Shown here piece by piece: positions 47,495-55,396 of a stretch of 64,000 nt of DNA (position 1 is its first letter; each line of letters opens with the position of its first letter). The position numbers and the translations under genes are program-made. The notes under the pieces are model-generated. The model made no database searches. It saw only the letters and a list, made by a program, of their open reading frames with translations, and was not told the DNA's origin. Origin of the DNA: Pseudomonas sp. SL4(2022) (GTDB taxonomy: Bacteria; Pseudomonadota; Gammaproteobacteria; Pseudomonadales; Pseudomonadaceae); assembly GCF_026625725.1 (NCBI RefSeq), contig NZ_CP113060.1, positions 2,486,001-2,550,000 of the forward strand. The letters are read 5' to 3'.

Positions 47495-49855
47495 TTATTC
47501 TTGAGGCTCGGTCGCGCGCCCGGTAAAACGCTGCAGCACGCGATAAATAGCGGTAAGGGCTCGGTCAACCAGGGGCGCGCCTCGTTCTGGCGTGACAATG
47601 CGCGCCAATCCCTGTTCCATTTCGCTGGCCAGTTGGGTGAGCGGTTTGATGGCTACGCGTTGGCCGCTTTGATCGACAAACATGTAGTTGCGGGTTGTCG
47701 GGCTGAACCAGGACAGCTTGAGGGTCCGCACCTGTGGGCCGTTGGCGAACTCGAACCAGGTGCCGAATTCAATGTGGCCCAGCTCCTTGGCCAGTAGCTG
47801 CGCGCGTGGTGACAGCGTCGACTCTCGTGGTGCCAGGGTCGCCAGTGCAGCATCTTCGCCGAGCATCGCGCCCAGTGGGCTTTCGGGAAGGTTGGGGGTG
47901 AGTTTTGCTGCGACCAGCGGCTGCTTGGCCTGAACAGCATGCTGACAGGCCACCAGGTCCTGCAGGAGGCGACGAATACCGTCTTCGTGATAGCCGCCCA
48001 GGAGCTCAAGGCCTTTGCGCAGGTCTTCAAGAAGGGGCACACGTAGTTTTTGCAGGCGATCACGACCTGCTTCATCGAGCAGTGTGCCGCTCCAGGCCAG
48101 CTGTTCGGCGGCTTCGCAGGCGCGCTGCCATTCAGGGCTGCGTTCGCCATTGCGCAGCAGGACAAACACCAGTACGTCGGCCCACGTCAGTTCCAGAAAG
48201 TTGCGGATGATGGTGGGGGGCTGGCGATCAGTCAGGCATTTGGCGATGACTTCAACGGCATGCTGACGTGCGCCAAGCAATTTGTCGCGGCCCTTGGCGG
48301 CTTCTACTGCACGGCGCTCACGTAACTCAACCTTGTGCCGTAGGGTGGCAACAAATTCATTGAATTCGTCCAGCAGGTTTTCAAAGAGTTGCAGGTCGCC
48401 AAAAAAGTCATGAATTGCACGCTCCACGACCCATTGCATTTTTGCCTGCAACCCACGCTCGTCGCCTTCACCGCCATACAGTACGCCGGCTTGCGCCATG
48501 GCATTGAGCAGGCGGCGTGCCGGGTGATGATGCTGGGTGAACAGTGCTTTGTCTTGTAGCGCCACCTTCAAGTAAGGCGTGTGCAAGTGCGATAAGGTGG
48601 TTTTGCAGGTGTCCGGCAGGTTGTCGTCATCGAGGATAAAGTCGAACAGCATGCCGACCAGGTCGATGACATCCGCTTCTTGATCGGACAGTTTCTGTTG
48701 GCCAGGTTGCTCGCTATGGGCTTCCAGTTGTTGCTGCAGGTCGGCTTTGAGTCCGGCGACCTGTTGTGGTCGTTGCAGGCGCTGCGAAAGATCGCTGGCC
48801 GACTGCTGCTGCATGCGGTTGAGCGCATCCAGCAGGGCTGATGCGCTGTAGGTGCTGGTGGCTTCTCGTGGAGAGAAGCTCGCAATGCTGCGTGTGCCGC
48901 CGAGCAGCGGTGCATCCAGATCGCGCTGGCGATGCTCACCGAGAAGTGCAGCCAAGCTACCGAGCAGTTCCATGGGGTCGCTAGGCGGGGGGCCGTTGAG
49001 GTCGCCAGGGCTGCCTGGGTTGCCATGCCCGCCTGTCGAGTGCGGCGCAGTGGCTGAGTTGATATGGGGGCTGCTGGTGGCTGTGCCTTCGCTGAGCGGT
49101 TCAGTTGCTGCGGCGCTGGCTACAGCCTTTGGCCGCGATGGGGTGCTGCGTTGTGCGGTGTACTTGAGGTTGGGCAGTACGCCTGCATCTATTAGCCGTT
49201 GATTAAGCGCGACATAGATGTTGTCCAACCCTTGCATGACGTGGGTGTCAAACAGGGTGTAAAGGATGACTTTTATACGCAATGGAAAAGGGCAGGGCGC
49301 CAGGGCATCGCGAAAGGCTTGGGCAATCATCTGTGGGCCGAAGGGATTGATGTCTTCAACCAGTTTTTGGCCATTGTTGAGTAAGGCCAGGCGTTGTTCT
49401 AGGGCAAATAAGGTTTGCGCGCAGCGTGCCTTGACCCGGCTGACCATATTGGTGACTTGCAGGCTTTCTTCGTAATCCTCGTTTTGCACCAATGCCATTT
49501 GCTCCGCATCCAGCTCGCTGGTGCTGGGCGGCGGCCTGAGCTTGCCTTCAAGGAAGTCAGAAAAATTCTGCGCGATCTGCTGGTGGTAACTGCGTTCTAT
49601 CAGTGGGCGCTGTCGACGGATTTCGCGCATGTTGTCGAAAAACAGGGTTTGCACCTGATTGTTCTCGGCCTTCTCCGCGCATTCGAACAACGTGTCATCG
49701 ACCTGGGCGAAGACACCGGTCAGGTGTTCAGCCAGGCGATTCATCACCACTTTCCGGCAGCTTTGCACCAGCTCACCAAAACGTGGCTGGATGCCTCGGC
49801 TGGCTAGGATCTGCACTGATGAGGGTGGGGTTGGTGGTGTGCCCTGGTTACTCAT
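47495..49855 (-). CDS. DUF1631 family protein
   Basis: A 786-residue soluble protein of the DUF1631 family, whose function is not established. The N-terminal 270 residues are mostly helical. A low-complexity linker rich in Pro, Ser, Gly and Ala spans about 270-330, then a Gln-rich region, and a C-terminal domain from about 390 (DVIDLVGMLFDFILDDDNLP). The extreme C-terminus (KLSWFSPTTRNYMFVDQSGQ) has a PilZ-like look. The ATG at 49855 has AGGAAAG upstream; longer in-frame starts are unlikely. The PilZ gene downstream suggests a cyclic-di-GMP link. Confidence 0.82.
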   Translation of the reverse strand: MSNQGTPPTPPSSVQILASRGIQPRFGELVQSCRKVVMNRLAEHLTGVFAQVDDTLFECAEKAENNQVQTLFFDNMREIRRQRPLIERSYHQQIAQNFSDFLEGKLRPPPSTSELDAEQMALVQNEDYEESLQVTNMVSRVKARCAQTLFALEQRLALLNNGQKLVEDINPFGPQMIAQAFRDALAPCPFPLRIKVILYTLFDTHVMQGLDNIYVALNQRLIDAGVLPNLKYTAQRSTPSRPKAVASAAATEPLSEGTATSSPHINSATAPHSTGGHGNPGSPGDLNGPPPSDPMELLGSLAALLGEHRQRDLDAPLLGGTRSIASFSPREATSTYSASALLDALNRMQQQSASDLSQRLQRPQQVAGLKADLQQQLEAHSEQPGQQKLSDQEADVIDLVGMLFDFILDDDNLPDTCKTTLSHLHTPYLKVALQDKALFTQHHHPARRLLNAMAQAGVLYGGEGDERGLQAKMQWVVERAIHDFFGDLQLFENLLDEFNEFVATLRHKVELRERRAVEAAKGRDKLLGARQHAVEVIAKCLTDRQPPTIIRNFLELTWADVLVFVLLRNGERSPEWQRACEAAEQLAWSGTLLDEAGRDRLQKLRVPLLEDLRKGLELLGGYHEDGIRRLLQDLVACQHAVQAKQPLVAAKLTPNLPESPLGAMLGEDAALATLAPRESTLSPRAQLLAKELGHIEFGTWFEFANGPQVRTLKLSWFSPTTRNYMFVDQSGQRVAIKPLTQLASEMEQGLARIVTPERGAPLVDRALTAIYRVLQRFTGRATEPQE

Positions 49856-49970
49856 GGACTTTCCTGGCTGAAGCCTTACGGCTGGTGCGTCCTGCAATAG
49901 ACAGACGTAATGAAGATATAGCAGCCACTCACTTAGCTGCAAATCATTGTACTAAAAGCAATTTAAGGGG

Positions 49971-49998
49971 TTGACAGGCGCGCGCGGAACCGTAAAAT
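49971..49998 (+). promoter_or_regulatory. Promoter of the tRNA cluster
   Basis: A perfect TTGACA (49971-49976) and TAAAAT (49993-49998), 16 bp apart, followed by a GC-rich discriminator. It lies about 68 bp upstream of tRNA-Asn, fitting a strong, stringently controlled stable-RNA promoter. Confidence 0.8.
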
Positions 49999-50065
49999 GG
50001 CGCGCCTCAGATACGGGAAACGAAGTAACAACCGGATCCGGTTTCTGAGAACGGAAGCAAGTAGT

Positions 50066-50141
50066 TCCGCGATAGCTCAGTCGGTAGAGCAAATGACTGT
50101 TAATCATTGGGTCCCTGGTTCGAGTCCAGGTCGCGGAGCCA
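50066..50141 (+). tRNA. tRNA-Asn (GTT)
   Basis: A 76-base cloverleaf with acceptor stem TCCGCGA / TCGCGGA, anticodon GTT in the loop of GACTGTTAATC, the TTCGAGT T-loop and an encoded CCA end. Confidence 0.97.
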
Positions 50142-50150
50142 ATCTTTCAT

Positions 50151-50227
50151 CGGGGTATAGCGCAGTCCGGTAGCGCGCCTGCTTTGGGAGCAGGATGTCG
50201 GGAGTTCGAATCCCCCTACCCCGACCA
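50151..50227 (+). tRNA. tRNA-Pro (TGG)
   Basis: A 77-base cloverleaf with acceptor CGGGGTA / TACCCCG, anticodon TGG within TTTGGGA, T-loop TTCGAAT and an encoded CCA. It is separated from tRNA-Asn by 9 bp. Confidence 0.97.
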
Positions 50228-50232
50228 TTTTA

Positions 50233-50308
50233 GGGTCGTTAGCTCAGTTGGTAGAGCAGTTGGCTTTTAACCAATTGGTCGTAGGTTCGAATCCTACACG
50301 ACCCACCA
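50233..50308 (+). tRNA. tRNA-Lys (TTT)
   Basis: A 76-base cloverleaf with acceptor GGGTCGT / ACGACCC, anticodon TTT in GCTTTTAACC, T-loop TTCGAAT and an encoded CCA. It is the last gene of the tRNA cluster. Confidence 0.97.
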
Positions 50309-50327
50309 TTTCAAGCGAGCTTGAAAG

Positions 50328-50357
50328 TAAAAAACCCGCCTAGAGCGGGTTTTTTAT
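50328..50357. terminator. Terminator between the tRNA cluster and ndh
   Basis: An AAAACCCGC / GCGGGTTTT stem with a five-base loop, followed by a T-run after tRNA-Lys; it can also serve the convergent ndh-like gene. Confidence 0.88.
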
Positions 50358-50447
50358 TGCCTGCGATTTATCTGTGCCTTGGCCGTGTGCATCAAAGCGC
50401 TGCCCTACAGACGTGGCGATCGCCGCGCCTGCAGGGCAGCGCACAAA

Positions 50448-51749
50448 TCAATGCAGCTTGAGGCGTGGCTCGGTGCTGCGGCCGATACGGTCACCTAGCA
50501 TCATCAGCAAGGTGCGCGTCATGCCGTACAGGGCGACCTGGTGCATGCGATAGAGTGATACGTAGAACATGCGGGCCAGCCAGCCTTCGAGCATAACGCT
50601 ACCGGTCAGATTGCCCATCAGATTGCCGACCGCCGAGAAGGTCGACAGCGAGATCAGTGAGCCGTAATCGCGGTAGCGGTATTCCGGCAAAGGCTTGCCC
50701 TCGATACGCAGCTTCAACGATTTGGCCAGTAGAGACGCCTGTTGGTGCGCGGCTTGTGCGCGCGGCGGTACGTTGCGGCCCTCGCTGCCCGGTTGCGGGC
50801 AGGCGGCACAGTCGCCAAAAGCAAAGATATTGTCATCCTGCGTGGTTTGCAGCGTCAGGCGCACCTGCAACTGGTTGATGCGGTTACTTTCCAGGCCATC
50901 CAGGTTCTGCAGAAATTCTGGTGCGCGAATACCGGCCGCCCAGACTTTCAAGCTGGCTGGGATGATCTGGCCCTGGGTGGTATGCAGCGCTTCAGCCGTC
51001 ACCTGGCTGACGGCGGCGCCGGTGAGCACTGTGACGCCCAGTTTTTCCAGGGTCTGATGCACGGGTTGGCTGATGCGTTCAGGCAAGGCGGGCAGCACCC
51101 GTGGGCCGGCTTCGATCAGGGTGATGCGCATGTTTTCCGGGCTGATCCGGTCCAGGCCATAGGCGGCCAGTTCGTGCGCGGCATGGTGCAGCTCGGCGGC
51201 CAGTTCGACCCCAGTGGCGCCAGCACCGACGATGGCAATATTGATCAGTTCAGTGGTTTCGCTCTGGCTGGCATGGGCGCGCAGGTAGTGACTTAGCAGT
51301 TGGCTATGGAAGCGCTCGGCCTGCTCGCGGGTATCGAGGAACAGGCAGTGTTCCGCTGCCCCGGCGGTGCCGAAGTCATTGGTGGTGCTGCCCACGGCCA
51401 TCACCAGGCTGTCATAAGTCAGCTCGCGTGCCGGCATCAGCACTTGGCCGTGATCATCCCGTGTGGCGGCCAGGCTGATGCGTTTTTCCGCACGGTTGAG
51501 GCCACTCATGCGTCCCAGTTGGAACTCGAAGTGATTCCACTTGGCTTGAGCCACGTAGTTAAGCTCGTCGCCGGAGGAATTCAGCGAGCCTGCGGCCACT
51601 TCATGCAGCAGCGGTTTCCAGATGTGCGTCAGGTTGGCGTCGACTAGGGTGATTCTGGCCTGGCCACGCTTACCCAGGGTTCTACCCAGGCGGGTAGCAA
51701 GCTCCAATCCGCCGGCGCCGCCGCCGACAATTACGATTTGATGAGTCAT
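50448..51749 (-). CDS. ndh: Type II NADH dehydrogenase (NDH-2)
   Basis: A 433-residue FAD enzyme that passes electrons from NADH to quinone without pumping protons. It has two dinucleotide-binding folds, IVIVGGGAGGLELATRLG at the N-terminus and IAIVGAGATGVELAAEL near residue 172. The FAD-site FAFGDCAACPQ lies near 305, and a C-terminal hydrophobic/amphipathic part provides membrane association. It is transcribed alone. Confidence 0.92.
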   Translation of the reverse strand: MTHQIVIVGGGAGGLELATRLGRTLGKRGQARITLVDANLTHIWKPLLHEVAAGSLNSSGDELNYVAQAKWNHFEFQLGRMSGLNRAEKRISLAATRDDHGQVLMPARELTYDSLVMAVGSTTNDFGTAGAAEHCLFLDTREQAERFHSQLLSHYLRAHASQSETTELINIAIVGAGATGVELAAELHHAAHELAAYGLDRISPENMRITLIEAGPRVLPALPERISQPVHQTLEKLGVTVLTGAAVSQVTAEALHTTQGQIIPASLKVWAAGIRAPEFLQNLDGLESNRINQLQVRLTLQTTQDDNIFAFGDCAACPQPGSEGRNVPPRAQAAHQQASLLAKSLKLRIEGKPLPEYRYRDYGSLISLSTFSAVGNLMGNLTGSVMLEGWLARMFYVSLYRMHQVALYGMTRTLLMMLGDRIGRSTEPRLKLH

Positions 51750-51812
51750 CAGACACGCTCACAAGGCTTTTAAGGAAGGGCAGTGAGTCGGTGTGGGCGA
51801 GCGCCAAGCAGC

Positions 51813-51986
51813 TCATAGCACCAATCGACTCAGAAGACGGCTCAGTACCCCGAGGCCAATCACTACGATCACGATGATCAGCAGCAGTCTCCAGACTTTG
51901 AACGGCTGGCGCTCAACCTGATGCTGTGGCGCGCTGAGGTACTGGTCGACGCGTTTCTGATCATCGGGATTCAGGCGACTGGACAT
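51813..51986 (-). CDS. DUF3094 family small membrane protein
   Basis: A 57-residue protein opening MSSRLNPDDQKRVDQYLSAP, with one membrane helix at about residues 32-52. This is the DUF3094 pattern seen in pseudomonads; function is unknown. CGAGG precedes the ATG at 51986. A longer in-frame start 16 codons upstream looks non-coding. Confidence 0.8.
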   Translation of the reverse strand: MSSRLNPDDQKRVDQYLSAPQHQVERQPFKVWRLLLIIVIVVIGLGVLSRLLSRLVL

Positions 51987-52059
51987 GGTGGCCTCGAACT
52001 TAATATGAAGGACAGCCCGGTTAATGGCGGGCAAAGGTCGGGCATTCTAGCTGCGTGGC

Positions 52060-52554
52060 TTATAAAGGCTCAACGCGCAGGCCGTCATTCAGGCGAATAA
52101 TGCCGCCTTGCAACACGCGTGCAGTAATTCCGCCATGGCCACGCATGGCTTGAAAGGTGCCGAGCCCCAGGCGTGCTTCCAGTTTTGCACAAGGTTGGCA
52201 CCAGCCAGTGGTCTCCAGTATTGCCTGACCGAGGCGAAAGCGCCGCCCCTTGAGGCTGAACAGGTTGATACCGCTGATGGCGATGTTGCGGCGTAACTCA
52301 ATGGGGCTGATGGGGGTTTGTGTTGGGCGGCCCATCAGTGCGCTGATGACGGCCAGGTGTTCCCATTGAATTAATGTCACCTGGCGGGCGTTCCGGGGGC
52401 CGGGGCGGCTGTGATCGCCTGTGAGTCCCGCCTCGCGACGCGCTTCGACGGCATCCAGTTCGATCATGGCTGCGCGCGAGCTGGGGCGCACGCCAATCCA
52501 GCGCACACAACCTTGCTGCGGCACTGCGGCAAGCAGCTCCTGTAAGGGGCTCAC
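52060..52554 (-). CDS. MOSC-domain protein
   Basis: A 164-residue MOSC domain, the fold that binds sulfurated molybdenum cofactor or handles sulfur for it. The conserved cysteine is in GWCQPCAKLE, and GDHSRPGPRNARQVTL is the family's other hallmark. The start is a GTG overlapping the TGA of the upstream gene (GTGA). Substrate is unknown. Confidence 0.85.
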   Translation of the reverse strand: MSPLQELLAAVPQQGCVRWIGVRPSSRAAMIELDAVEARREAGLTGDHSRPGPRNARQVTLIQWEHLAVISALMGRPTQTPISPIELRRNIAISGINLFSLKGRRFRLGQAILETTGWCQPCAKLEARLGLGTFQAMRGHGGITARVLQGGIIRLNDGLRVEPL

Positions 52555-53180
52555 AGGCTGATTCCTACATCAAAGAGTACGGATCGGCCGAGGTTGTTGC
52601 GTAGAAAGCCCGGTGCATCCGGGTGAGCGAAGAGTACGCGGGCAAAGGTCGGGCCGACGAGTGACAGCGAGCGCCAGCCCTGGCGGAGAAATTCGGTCGG
52701 TGGCGGAAAGTGGCTGTTGAAGTCCGGTACTGCGCGTTTGAGGTTAACGTAGGCGAGCAGATCCAGTTCGCCCAGGTCGAGGCCACGCTCTTGGTAGTTG
52801 TGGGCTTTCTTGCGCAGTGTCGGCGTCAGGCGTTGCTGCAGTTCGCTGGCACCAATACGTCTGGGTTTGGCCTCGCGGCGTACCAGTTGACTGAGGGAGA
52901 AGGCGCTGCGCCGGCGTTCCAGTTCGGCGCGCCACTCGTCATTCAGCCGCCGGCCCTCGTCAAGAACGAAGAACACTTCAAAGCTGGCATCGCGGAACAG
53001 CACGTCTGGCGGTTCATGGCCCGCCGCATTGAACTCATCGAGGCGGTGGCTGACATTCAGGGCCTGCAACAAACGTTGGCAGACCCAACGCTCGCGCTCC
53101 CATTTGCGGGCGTTGGAGAGAAAGGCGTTGGCCTGTTCGGCCTGGTGCGTCAGCAGGCGCAGGTAGTCGGAGTCATCCAT
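52551..53180 (-). CDS. DUF1780 family protein
   Basis: A 209-residue soluble protein opening MDDSDYLRLLTHQAEQANAFL, of the DUF1780 family restricted largely to Pseudomonas. It has charged central residues (VFFVLDEGRRLNDEW, ELDLLAYVNLK) reminiscent of nuclease-like folds, but I see no proven active site. It is coupled to the MOSC gene by a 4-bp overlap. Confidence 0.8.
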   Translation of the reverse strand: MDDSDYLRLLTHQAEQANAFLSNARKWERERWVCQRLLQALNVSHRLDEFNAAGHEPPDVLFRDASFEVFFVLDEGRRLNDEWRAELERRRSAFSLSQLVRREAKPRRIGASELQQRLTPTLRKKAHNYQERGLDLGELDLLAYVNLKRAVPDFNSHFPPPTEFLRQGWRSLSLVGPTFARVLFAHPDAPGFLRNNLGRSVLFDVGISL

Positions 53181-53311
53181 GGCTTCAGCTTAGCGTGCCT
53201 GCCTGGCGTCGTGGTAGCCCTCTGGCCTGCTTGTTCCTGGCTTTTCATGCGCTGCGCTGAGCGTGAAGGTAGACTGCGCAGATTCACCTCAACGGTGTGG
53301 AGTGACTCAGG

Positions 53312-54001
53312 ATGATTGCTGCGCAAGTGTTGTCTTCGACCAGTCTGCTGCTGGGGTGGCTAATTTATCTACCACTGTTGTGCTGGGCTGTCTGGCGTGC
53401 GCCTTGGGTCGAGCTGTGCACGGATCTGCGTCGTCAGCACCTGCTGGGTGGTACGGCGTTGGCGTTGTTTCTGCTTTGGCTGGTACGCCGGGATTTCGAC
53501 TCAGGCCTGTCTTACCACTTTATTGGCATGACTGCGGTTACGTTGCTGCTGGATTGGCCGCTGGCCATGCTGGCGGGGTTGGTGGCTCAATTGGGGTTGC
53601 TGGCGCTGGGGCGGCAGGATTGGGTCGCGCTGGGCGTCAACGGTGTGCTGCTGGTGGTGATTCCGGTCTGGGTTACCGAAGCCTGCGCCCTGTGGGTTGA
53701 GAAGAAACAGCCGCGTAACCTGTTCGTCTACATCTTCTGCAGTGGCTTTTTCGCCGCCGCTCTGGCGACACTGTTGTGTATTGCCGCGGCTTTTACCCTG
53801 CTCTGGCTGGATGGTTTGTTCCCAATGCCGCCCTGGCTGGAGGACTTTATCGGCTACCTATGGCTGGTGATTTTCCCCGAGGCTTTTATCAACGGCATGC
53901 TGGTTACGGCGCTGGTGGTGTTCTACCCGGACTGGCTGGAAACCTTCAACCGCACGCGTTACTTGGCTGCACCATGGAAGGATGACGATGCGCCACGCTG
54001 A
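53312..54001 (+). CDS. CbiM-like energy-coupling factor permease
   Basis: A 229-residue membrane protein with six or seven hydrophobic helices and the CbiM-family signatures SYHFIGMTAVTLLLDWPLA and FPEAFINGM. CbiM/NikM proteins are the substrate-binding components of cobalt or nickel ECF transporters. This one lacks the N-terminal His-containing MHIxxG segment that helps bind metal, and no CbiN, CbiQ or ATPase gene is adjacent. The cargo, and even transport activity, are therefore uncertain. Confidence 0.75.
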   Translation: MIAAQVLSSTSLLLGWLIYLPLLCWAVWRAPWVELCTDLRRQHLLGGTALALFLLWLVRRDFDSGLSYHFIGMTAVTLLLDWPLAMLAGLVAQLGLLALGRQDWVALGVNGVLLVVIPVWVTEACALWVEKKQPRNLFVYIFCSGFFAAALATLLCIAAAFTLLWLDGLFPMPPWLEDFIGYLWLVIFPEAFINGMLVTALVVFYPDWLETFNRTRYLAAPWKDDDAPR

Positions 54002-54105
54002 TGGTGTTGCCTTCACTGCAGTGATCCGCCCGCGTCGTTTGATGCAGATCAAGCTCTGATAGTGGGCGTGAGCGATGCTGATGCCATCAATCAGGAGGGC
54101 GAAGA

Positions 54106-54321
54106 ATGGGTGTGCATCAGTGGGCCAGGCAAGAGGTCGAGCGCAGTTTACAGGGCGTTGATGGCCAGGGGTTTGATCAGCCCATGGCGCTGCGGGCGTT
54201 GCTCAGTGCTGTAGTCGAGCGCAGTCGCAGTGGTCGCAGTGCTGCGGATCTGGCCGCAGAGCTGCAGTTTCTCGCGGACAATCTGGACGATGAACGCGAC
54301 TACAGCTTTATGCGGCCTTGA
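54106..54321 (+). CDS. Small conserved Pseudomonas protein of unknown function
   Basis: A 71-residue soluble protein opening MGVHQWARQEVERSLQGVDG, largely helical. CAGGAGGGCG is an excellent ribosome site just before the ATG. Convergent with yacG, their stops 3 bp apart. No domain is recognised. Confidence 0.68.
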   Translation: MGVHQWARQEVERSLQGVDGQGFDQPMALRALLSAVVERSRSGRSAADLAAELQFLADNLDDERDYSFMRP

Positions 54322-54324
54322 GGA

Positions 54325-54525
54325 TCAGTGTTGGCGTGGCGGCAGCTCGCCAGAAAACACGTCATCTTCCAGCGGGTCGCCAGCGATTGCATGTTCTTCC
54401 GCTGCCCAGGCGCCGAGGTCAATCAGCTTGCAGCGTTCAGAGCAGAATGGGCGACTTGGGCTTTGCGGGCCCCATTCAACAGGTGCCTTGCAGGTCGGGC
54501 AGGCGACCAGGGGTAGGGTGCTCAT
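54325..54525 (-). CDS. yacG: DNA gyrase inhibitor YacG
   Basis: A 66-residue zinc protein with the four ligands in CPTC and CSERC. E. coli YacG binds GyrB and inhibits gyrase. Its start overlaps the coaE stop by 4 bp, the usual coaE-yacG pairing next to pilD. Confidence 0.93.
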   Translation of the reverse strand: MSTLPLVACPTCKAPVEWGPQSPSRPFCSERCKLIDLGAWAAEEHAIAGDPLEDDVFSGELPPRQH

Positions 54526-55136
54526 GTTTGGCCTCCGCGTAGGGTCAGGTAATAGCGATGCAGACGTTCAACTTCAGCCTGCAGCCAGGGCAGGTCACGA
54601 TCATTGAGTAGCACATCATGGGCATGGTGTAGGCGTTCGTCGCGGCTGGCTTGGGCTTTGAGAATGGCCTGCACCTGCTCGTTGGAACTCTGATCGCGGG
54701 CCATGGTGCGCGCTACCTGCAATTGTTCAGGCGCATCCACCACCAGTATGCGTTGGGTCAGCCGGTGTTGGCCGGACTCAACCAGCAGCGGTGAAACCAG
54801 GATGGCATAAGGTGATTCGGCGCGTGCCAGGTACTGCATGATTTCCTGACCGATCAGTGGGTGCAGCAGCGTTTCCAGCCAGCGTCGCTCGGTGCTATCG
54901 GCAAAAATTCGCTGGCGCAGGGCGCTGCGGTCGAGCTGGCCGTCTGCTTGCAGCACATCGCTGCCGAAGTGCTCGACAATCTTGGCCAAGGCTGGTTTAC
55001 CAGGCTCGACCACCCAGCGCGCGGCATGATCAGCGTCGACCAGGTGTACACCCAGATCGATAAAGTGCTGCGCGGCCGCGCTTTTGCCGCTGCCTATGCC
55101 GCCGGTTAGGCCAAGAATCCAGGGTTGTGTGCTCAA
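54522..55136 (-). CDS. coaE: Dephospho-CoA kinase
   Basis: A 204-residue P-loop kinase that performs the last step of coenzyme A synthesis. The Walker A motif [11 protein letters not shown] starts at about residue 9; [13 protein letters not shown] and the lid arginines follow. No in-frame ATG exists ahead of the P-loop. The only reasonable start is a TTG at 55136, with no strong ribosome site. It is separated from pilD by a repeat-filled gap. Confidence 0.93.
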   Translation of the reverse strand: MSTQPWILGLTGGIGSGKSAAAQHFIDLGVHLVDADHAARWVVEPGKPALAKIVEHFGSDVLQADGQLDRSALRQRIFADSTERRWLETLLHPLIGQEIMQYLARAESPYAILVSPLLVESGQHRLTQRILVVDAPEQLQVARTMARDQSSNEQVQAILKAQASRDERLHHAHDVLLNDRDLPWLQAEVERLHRYYLTLRGGQT

Positions 55137-55202
55137 GGTGCGCGCTCGTGTCGGTCATCTAGGGGCGCGATTGTAGTGCAGGCGCTTGGTTGGTGGCGAA
55201 CA

Positions 55203-55225
55203 GTAGGAACGGGCCATGCCCGCGA
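55203..55225. repeat. REP element (GGGCCATGCCCGCG type)
   Basis: GTAGGAACGGGCCATGCCCG followed by CGA is the standard Pseudomonas REP form, with a short CGGGC/GCCCG stem. It belongs to the same class as the element at 20101-20122. Confidence 0.65.
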
Positions 55226-55270
55226 AAGATATGGGCGTATCTACAGGCTCGCTGGACTGCGATCGAAAAT

Positions 55271-55321
55271 CGTAGCCGGGATGTGATCCTGGGGGGGGGG
55301 GCGGATTGCATCCCGGCTACG
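55271..55321. repeat. 13-bp inverted repeat around an 11-G homopolymer
   Basis: CGTAGCCGGGATG at 55271-55283 is exactly inverted as CATCCCGGCTACG at 55309-55321. The loop holds an uninterrupted run of 11 G residues (55291-55301). It is a known type of Pseudomonas intergenic repeat; the long G-run is unusual. Confidence 0.7.
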
Positions 55322-55324
55322 TCC

Positions 55325-55382
55325 GTAGGAGGGCTTTAGCCGCGATAGCTGTTGAACCGCTCGCCGCTAAAGCGCCTCCCAC
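55325..55382. repeat. Inverted repeat (GCTTTAGC / GCTAAAGC type)
   Basis: GTAGGAGGGCTTTAGCCGCG is matched in inverse by CGCCGCTAAAGCGCCTCCCA, giving a third repeat family within 180 bp of the coaE-pilD gap. It sits just past the pilD stop and may end its transcription. Confidence 0.6.
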
Positions 55383-55396
55383 TGCCGGTGGTTTGA

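Noticed and set aside
50066..50308. tRNA cluster as a genomic-island attachment site
   Set aside because: No integrase and no repeated tRNA 3' end was seen in the flanks; neighbouring genes look like core genome.
55291..55301. 11-G run as a phase-variation switch for pilD or coaE
   Set aside because: It lies outside both coding regions, downstream of pilD and more than 150 bp from coaE, and inside a repeat loop; no promoter spacing effect is evident.
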